Shown here: in pieces, positions 38,812 to 43,668 of the stretch
Position numbering within the stretch: position 1 is the first letter of the stretch
Layout: the number at the start of each line of letters is the position of its first letter
Origin: an uncultured Collinsella sp.
GTDB lineage: Bacteria > Actinomycetota > Coriobacteriia > Coriobacteriales > Coriobacteriaceae
Assembly: GCA_902494295.1 (NCBI GenBank)
Contig: CABUSL010000003.1
Span: 1 to 43,668 of the forward strand
Direction: 5' to 3'
Length of the DNA: 43,668 bases
Translations under genes and position numbers: made by a program
The notes under the pieces: generated by a model
Told to the model about the DNA's origin: nothing
Databases searched by the model: none
Seen by the model: the letters and a program-made list of their open reading frames with translations, nothing else

Positions 38812-40887
38812 CTACTTGGCGCGGCCCTCCTCATAGCGCTCGACCAGCTTGGCCTGAACGTCATAGGGCACCTGCTCGTAGCCGGCGGGCTTCATGGTAA
38901 AGTCGCCCGTGCCGCGCGTAATGGAGCGCAGACGCGTCGAATAATCCGTCAGCTCGGCCAGCGGCGCCTGGGCGATGACCACGGTATCGCCGCGCTCATC
39001 GGTCTCCATGCCCGTCACGCGACCACGCGATGCCGAGATGTCGCCCATCACGGCGCCGGCGTAACTCTCGGGGATAGTCACCGTAATTTCCTCAATGGGC
39101 TCCAGCACCACCGGATCGGCATCGGCACATGCCTTGCGCAGGCCGATGCGAGCTGCCGCGCGGAACGCCATCTCGTTGGAGTCGACGCTGTGATACGAGC
39201 CGTCGTACACAGCCACGCGAATGCCCGTGAGCGGGTAGCCGGCAATGATGCCGTCCTTCATGGTCTCCTGGACACCCTTGTCCACGGCGGGGATCAGCGA
39301 GCGCGGAATGCGGCCGCCCACGACCTCGTCCACAAACTCATAGCCATCGCTCGTGCCGTCGGGCCCAATGAGCGGCTCAACGCGGAGCCAGCAGTCGCCG
39401 TACTGACCGGCGCCGCCGGTCTGCTTCTTATGGCGGCCCTGGGCACTTGCCGTACGGCGAATGGTCTCGCGATACGGAATGCGGATCGGCACGCTCTTGG
39501 CCACGACCTTGGTGCGATCCTCCAAACGGTTGAGCAGCACCGAAACCTGCGCCTCACCAACGGCGGAGATGATAGTCTGGCCGGTCTCCTCGTCGCGGTC
39601 GATGCTCATGGTCGGATCGGCCTTGCAGGCCTTCTCGATAAACGTGTAGAGCTTCTCTTCGTCGCCGCGATTCTCGGCCTCGATGGCAATGCGATACTGC
39701 GAGTTGGGGAACTTAAACGCCGCAGCCTCGACCTTGCCGGTAATCGAGAGCGTATCGCCCGTCTCGGCCGCCAGCTTGGGTGCCACGATAATGTCGCCGG
39801 CATAGGCGTGACCGACCTCGGTCATGTCGCGGCCGCACATCACATACAGGTGAGCCAGACGGTCGCCCTTGCGGGTACGCGCGTTGATCAGCTCAAGACC
39901 CGGCTCAAGCGTACCCGTCAGCACCTTGATAAAGCTGATGCGACCCTGCTGCGGATCGGCCAGGGTCTTAAACACAAACGCCACCGGACGGTCATCGTCG
40001 CTCGAAATCTTGAGCGAATCACCGTCGATGAGCGGCATCTCGCCGTAGTCCGTCGGCGCCGGGAAGTATGTGGCGATGTCGTCCATCAGCGAGTTGACGC
40101 CCTGTTCCTTAATGCAATCGCCCGCAAAGACCGGCACAAAGATGCGCTCGGCGATCGCCTTCGACAGCAGGCCTTCAAGCTCCTCCTGCGTCAGCGTCTC
40201 CTCGCCTTCCAAGTACTTCATCATCAGCTCGTCGTCAGCCTCGGCCACCAGCTCGCACAGATGGTCATGGGCCTGTTCGGCCTGGGCACGATACTCCTCG
40301 GGAATCTCCGACTCAACGGCTTCGGTGCCGTTGCAATGGCGTGCCTTCATGCGCACCAGGTCGATGATGCCGTCAAAGTCCTCGCCCTCGCCCCAGGGAA
40401 GGGTCACGGCGCCCAGGCGCGTGCCAAAGCGCTCCTGCAGCAGGTCCATCGTGGTCGCAAAGCTGGCCTCGGAGCGCGACAGGCGGTTTACGAACACCGC
40501 ACGCGCCAGGCGCAGGTCCTCGGCGGCATACCAGAGCTTAACCGTCGTAGGCTGCGGGCCGGCCTCGGCGTCGACCACAAACAGAGCCGTCTCGCAGACG
40601 CTCATCGCGGCAAAGGCGTCGCCGATAAAATCAGGGTAGCACGGGGCATCGAGCACATTGATGCGCGCGCCCTTCCAGTCGATCGGCGCGATGGTTGTCG
40701 AGATGGAGAATGAACGCTTGACCTCTTCAGGGTCATAGTCGAGCGTAGGCTTGGTGCCGTCGTGGCCGCCCAGGCGGGCGGTCTTGCCGGAAAGGTGGAG
40801 CATGGCTTCGGCGAGTGAAGTCTTGCCCACCCCGCCTTGGCCTACGAGCACCACGTTCCTTACGTTACCGGTCTTGGGAGCACCCAT
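38812..40887 (-). CDS. EF-G-like translational GTPase with altered G motifs
   Basis: A 691-residue elongation factor G paralog (EF-G II/FusA2-like). Domain order is G domain, domain II (FKTLADPQQGRISFIKVLTG), III, IV (RHKKQTGGAGQYGDCW, VVGGRIPRSLIPAVDKGVQE) and V (MGDISASRGRVTGME). The P-loop GQGGVGKTSL (17-26) is intact. G3 reads DAPCYPD (80-86) instead of DTPGHVD, losing the catalytic-type His and the Gly; G4 reads NRLS (134-137) in place of NKxD. Both changes were checked against the DNA. It is probably not the housekeeping EF-G. ATG at 40887 has AAGGAGG upstream. The 236 bp before the next terminator hold no gene. Confidence 0.93.
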   Translation of the reverse strand: MGAPKTGNVRNVVLVGQGGVGKTSLAEAMLHLSGKTARLGGHDGTKPTLDYDPEEVKRSFSISTTIAPIDWKGARINVLDAPCYPDFIGDAFAAMSVCETALFVVDAEAGPQPTTVKLWYAAEDLRLARAVFVNRLSRSEASFATTMDLLQERFGTRLGAVTLPWGEGEDFDGIIDLVRMKARHCNGTEAVESEIPEEYRAQAEQAHDHLCELVAEADDELMMKYLEGEETLTQEELEGLLSKAIAERIFVPVFAGDCIKEQGVNSLMDDIATYFPAPTDYGEMPLIDGDSLKISSDDDRPVAFVFKTLADPQQGRISFIKVLTGTLEPGLELINARTRKGDRLAHLYVMCGRDMTEVGHAYAGDIIVAPKLAAETGDTLSITGKVEAAAFKFPNSQYRIAIEAENRGDEEKLYTFIEKACKADPTMSIDRDEETGQTIISAVGEAQVSVLLNRLEDRTKVVAKSVPIRIPYRETIRRTASAQGRHKKQTGGAGQYGDCWLRVEPLIGPDGTSDGYEFVDEVVGGRIPRSLIPAVDKGVQETMKDGIIAGYPLTGIRVAVYDGSYHSVDSNEMAFRAAARIGLRKACADADPVVLEPIEEITVTIPESYAGAVMGDISASRGRVTGMETDERGDTVVIAQAPLAELTDYSTRLRSITRGTGDFTMKPAGYEQVPYDVQAKLVERYEEGRAK

Positions 40888-41123
40888 GATGACCTCCTTG
40901 CAGGGCCGCGCGCAATGCGCGACGCCAACGGGGAGAGTTCGCGGTCGGTGCCATCCCGGGAGCAGCATGGTCGGCAGCCGAGCCGACTCACCCTCCAAAT
41001 GTCCTATGCCACCACCCTACCCTCACGGGCGACCGTCCATGCACACCTTTCGGCGCACGTATGAATACAGGCGGCGAGAGGAAGAGACAGGCTTGTGAGG
41101 CGATTATTGAACCCCGTCGATGT

Positions 41124-41164
41124 AAACAAAAAGCCGCCACAGACCGTAAGACCTGCGGCGGCTT
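41124..41164 (-). terminator. terminator of the amino-acid ABC operon
   Basis: AAGCCGCC and GGCGGCTT with an extended CAG/CTG helix around CCGTAAG. On the minus strand it is followed by TTTTTGTTTAC. Confidence 0.85.
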
Positions 41165-41197
41165 CGCCTCAATTAATAGTTGAGTAAATACCTGAGC

Positions 41198-41962
41198 CTA
41201 TCCCTCTATGCGGCTCAAGAACTCACGCGTGCGCTGCTCGCGCGGATGGTCGATAACCTGCTCGGCAGGCCCCTCCTCGACAATGCGGCCGCCGTCCATA
41301 AAGACCACACGGTCGGCAACATCGCGCGCAAACTGCATCGCGTGGGTCACGATCACCATCGTCATGTTCTGCGCAGCGAGGTCCTTAATGACACGCAGCA
41401 CCTCAGCCGTCAGCTCGGGATCGAGCGCCGAGGTCGGCTCGTCAAAGAACAAGATCTCCGGGTCGAGCGCCAAGGCGCGGGCAATACTCACGCGCTGCTG
41501 CTGACCGCCCGAAAGCTCACACGGAACCTTGTTCTCGTTGCCCACAAGCCCCATCTGAGCAATCAATTCATGCGCACGAGCTTCCGCCTGCTCGCGCGGG
41601 CGCTTAAGCACGCGGATCGGCGCGTCGATGATGTTTTTCATCACGGTATAGTGCGGGAACAGATTGTAGTTCTGGAACACCAGACCAAACCGCGAGCGCG
41701 CCTGTTTAGGTACATCGCCCTTTGCGTACACCGCGCCCGAACCCGCATCCGTCGCGACGGCAAGATCGCCAAATGAGAGCGAGCCTCCGTCGAGTGTCTC
41801 GAGCAGCGTGGCACAGCGCAGCAGCGTGGACTTGCCGCCACCTGAAGGCCCGATAATCGCCACGACCTCGCCACGCTCGACCTCGAGCGAAATATCCTTG
41901 AGCACCTCATTGCCGCCAAACGCCTTGCGCGCGCTTTCGATTTTCATCACTGAGTTAGTCAT
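41198..41962 (-). CDS. Polar amino acid ABC transporter, ATP-binding protein
   Basis: A 254-residue ATPase of the GlnQ type. Walker A GPSGGGKST, Q-loop VFQNYNLFPHYTVMKNI, signature LSGGQQQRVSIARAL, Walker B ILFFDEPTSALDPEL and switch VTHAMQFARDVADRVVFM are intact. An insertion of about 18 residues (DAGSGAVYAKGDVPKQARSR region) follows the first strands. Start at ATG 41962 overlaps the permease stop by 8 bases; ATG 41947 is an alternative. Energises import with the permease and binding protein upstream. Confidence 0.93.
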   Translation of the reverse strand: MTNSVMKIESARKAFGGNEVLKDISLEVERGEVVAIIGPSGGGKSTLLRCATLLETLDGGSLSFGDLAVATDAGSGAVYAKGDVPKQARSRFGLVFQNYNLFPHYTVMKNIIDAPIRVLKRPREQAEARAHELIAQMGLVGNENKVPCELSGGQQQRVSIARALALDPEILFFDEPTSALDPELTAEVLRVIKDLAAQNMTMVIVTHAMQFARDVADRVVFMDGGRIVEEGPAEQVIDHPREQRTREFLSRIEG

Positions 41963-42608
41963 GATAATAGTCCAGCTTCTTTTCGGCGGCGCCCAGCAGC
42001 ATCTCGACCACAAAGTTAAAGATCCAGTAGATCAGCGCCGCGATCGCAAACGGCACCATACTCACCTGCGAGGCGACCAGCGCCTTGGCCGTCGAGAACA
42101 TCTCACCCACGCCAATGGCAAACGCCAGCGACGTGTCCTTGACCAGCGTGATGATCTCGTTGCCCATCGCCGGCAGAATACGCTTGGCGACCTGCGGCAT
42201 CACGATATACAGAAACGTCTGTATGCGCGAGTAGCCCAGCACCTCGGCAGCCTCGTATTGACCGCGCGGAATGGACTGCAGGCCCGAACGATAGATCTCG
42301 GCAAAATAGCCGGCATAGTTGATGATGAACGCCACAACGCACGCCGTCCACTTGGAATCGGGCGTGAGCGAAATGCCAAACACGTAGTACGGGGCAAAGT
42401 AGATGGCAAACATCTGCAGCATGAGCGGCGTGCCGCGCATGACCGAAATGTAGATGCGCGCAATCCAGCGAAGCGGCGCGATTTTGCTCATGCGCATAAA
42501 CGCCACGGGGATTCCCAGCGGAATCGACCCCAGCAGTGTCAGCACAAACAACTGCAAACTGACCAAGAATCCCTGGCCAAGCATCTGCATCATGACCTGA
42601 ATAGACAT
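41955..42608 (-). CDS. Polar amino acid ABC transporter, permease
   Basis: A 217-residue inner-membrane permease of the HisMQ/GlnP family with about five helices. FVLTLLGSIPLGIPVAFMRM, YISVMRGTPLMLQMFAIYF, the EAA-like coupling loop SIPRGQYEAAEVLGYSRIQTFLYIVMPQ and NEIITLVKDTSLAFAIGV match the family throughout. ATG at 42608 shares a base with the TAA of the binding-protein gene (TAATG), indicating translational coupling. It presumably forms a homodimer because only one permease gene is present. Confidence 0.94.
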   Translation of the reverse strand: MSIQVMMQMLGQGFLVSLQLFVLTLLGSIPLGIPVAFMRMSKIAPLRWIARIYISVMRGTPLMLQMFAIYFAPYYVFGISLTPDSKWTACVVAFIINYAGYFAEIYRSGLQSIPRGQYEAAEVLGYSRIQTFLYIVMPQVAKRILPAMGNEIITLVKDTSLAFAIGVGEMFSTAKALVASQVSMVPFAIAALIYWIFNFVVEMLLGAAEKKLDYYHD

Positions 42609-43468
42609 TACTTGAGCACCCAATTATCGAAAGATAGACCATAGCTTGAATACTTATCGCACAGGTCCTTGACCGTGCCGTCCTCATAGAGTGCCTTGAG
42701 CGACTCGGTCACGGCGTCGGCCGACTTGGTGTCGCCCTTCTTAAAGCCGACGGCGTAGTGCTCGCTGGACAGCGGCTCATCAAGCTGCGTATAGGCATCG
42801 GGCTTGGCGGCAAGCTGATACTGGGCAATCGAAAGGTCGCAAGCCACGGCATCGACCGCGCCGCTCTCGAGCTGCATAAAGGCCGTGTTGTACTCGCCGA
42901 TCGTGTCGAGCGTGGCAAACGTCGCTGCCAGATCCTTCTGGTCACCCTCGAGTACATCCTGCGCAGCGGAATCGGTCTGGGTAATCACGGTCTTGCCGGC
43001 AAGATCGTCCCAGCCTTTGATGCCCGCATCCTTCTTTACCACCAGCACCTGCTCGTTGAGCATGTACGGCTCGGAGAACGTGTAGTCGTCCTCGCGACCC
43101 TCCATGGTAAAGCCGTTCCAGATGCAGTTGATGGCGCCGGAGTTGAGCAGCGTGTCCTTGGCATCCCAATCGATGGCCTCGTATTTGACCTCCCAGCCCT
43201 GCTTATCGGCAACAGCCTTGGCCAAATCGAGATCAAAGCCGGTGTACTCGCCATCGTCGCCCACAAAGCCGTACGGAGGATAGGACTTATCAAAGCCCAC
43301 CACGAGCTTCTTGGACTCCGCAGCGCCCTTCACGTCCTTGGCTGCAGCAGAACCGGCAGCGGAGCCCTTGCCGGCACCACCGCCGCAACCGACAAGACCA
43401 AGGCCAAGCACCGTGGCGAGCGAGCCGGCTAGACCAACAAACTGACGACGAGACATATCGGTATTCAT
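42608..43468 (-). CDS. Amino acid ABC transporter, substrate-binding lipoprotein
   Basis: A 286-residue SBP_bac_3 protein. The N-terminus carries both a twin-arginine motif (MSRRQFVGLAG) and a lipobox (LGLVGC), so it looks like a Tat-exported lipoprotein. A Gly/Ser/Ala linker leads to the binding domain: LVVGFDKSYPPYGFVGDDGE, YTGFDLDLAKAVADKQGW, WNGFTMEGREDDYTFSEPYM and VACDLSIAQYQLAAKPD, with FKKGDTKSADAV near the end. Family members bind polar amino acids; the specific one is not evident. ATG at 43468 has AGGGGG upstream; the upstream codon at 43489 was rejected. Confidence 0.94.
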   Translation of the reverse strand: MNTDMSRRQFVGLAGSLATVLGLGLVGCGGGAGKGSAAGSAAAKDVKGAAESKKLVVGFDKSYPPYGFVGDDGEYTGFDLDLAKAVADKQGWEVKYEAIDWDAKDTLLNSGAINCIWNGFTMEGREDDYTFSEPYMLNEQVLVVKKDAGIKGWDDLAGKTVITQTDSAAQDVLEGDQKDLAATFATLDTIGEYNTAFMQLESGAVDAVACDLSIAQYQLAAKPDAYTQLDEPLSSEHYAVGFKKGDTKSADAVTESLKALYEDGTVKDLCDKYSSYGLSFDNWVLK

Positions 43469-43524
43469 GGTATTCCCCCTTGGTGGCACTTTAGTTAAGT
43501 AAAGTGAGTCATGTAACGTTCAGA

Positions 43525-43553
43525 ATCATACACTTTAGCGTGATAGAGCACAA
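43525..43553 (-). promoter_or_regulatory. promoter of the amino-acid ABC operon
   Basis: Minus-strand TTGTGC (43548-43553) and TATGAT (43525-43530) with an exact 17-base spacer, about 55 bases before the binding-protein start. AGTTAAGTAAAGTGA lies between the -10 and the start. Confidence 0.6.
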
Positions 43554-43615
43554 GATGAGTTTGCCCGCCGCGCGAGGGGTGCGGGGGTTAAGTTTCCTGC
43601 TCTACAGTCCTGCTC

Positions 43616-43649
43616 ACGACGGAGGCCACATTAAGTGGCCTCCTGTTCG
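43616..43649. terminator. hairpin near the right edge
   Basis: GGAGGCCAC and GTGGCCTCC around ATTAA, extended by flanking ACGA/TCGT. No clear T run; the gene it serves lies outside the window. Confidence 0.5.
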
Positions 43650-43668
43650 TGCGGAACTCGCGATAAAC

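Overview
The window is about 43.7 kb of GC-rich DNA with dense, mostly minus-strand genes. Gene content (twin ABC exporters, fructose-type PTS with split transketolase, DedA, IlvE, GlmS, an EF-G-like GTPase, LarE) and codon style suggest a gut Coriobacteriia, most likely Collinsella. This is inference from style and content; no rRNA or marker comparison was possible.

Layout. 1-6.4 kb: a partial TadA-glycerate kinase fusion running off the left edge, tRNA-Ser(UGA), a TetR regulator, LemA, a nested inverted repeat, IlvE, a DedA membrane protein and serine acetyltransferase CysE. 6.4-15.2 kb: a MarR-ABC-ABC operon with direct-repeat operators, a small hypothetical protein, a nitroreductase, a membrane-anchored hypothetical, an NtrC-like regulator with a decayed ATPase, and a YeiH exporter. 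15.3-18.5 kb: a FadR-type GntR regulator, GlmS, and a gene-free half-kilobase filled with palindromic repeats.

18.5-26.3 kb is the most interesting functional block. A PRD/PTS-type regulator is divergent from one MFS transporter and is followed by a paralogous MFS transporter with a YtcJ-like amidohydrolase, then a 4-TM membrane protein. The three target promoters share the 18-bp dyad TTGCCGTANNNACGGCAA (one copy degenerate in its left half), each 46-48 bp upstream of the downstream edge of its -10 hexamer. This looks like an undescribed activator regulon built from a PTS-type regulator with no PTS genes beside it.

26.4-30.1 kb: a LacI regulator, a HAD phosphatase and LarE, then about 770 bp without an intact gene that holds a winged-helix gene remnant, a perfect 31-bp-arm palindrome and scattered TCTCTCTAA motifs. 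30.1-37.6 kb: a six-gene sugar operon (PTS IIBC, GatZ/KbaZ-family protein, transaldolase, transketolase N and C halves, PTS IIA) divergent from a LacI regulator with a matching operator, plus a pseudoknot-like element between the first two genes. 37.7-43.7 kb: a membrane-anchored nuclease, an EF-G-like GTPase with altered G motifs, and a polar amino-acid ABC importer.

Scattered through the gaps are about ten hairpin repeats sharing a GGGAC(A/G)GG-like core while their arms differ from one copy type to another.
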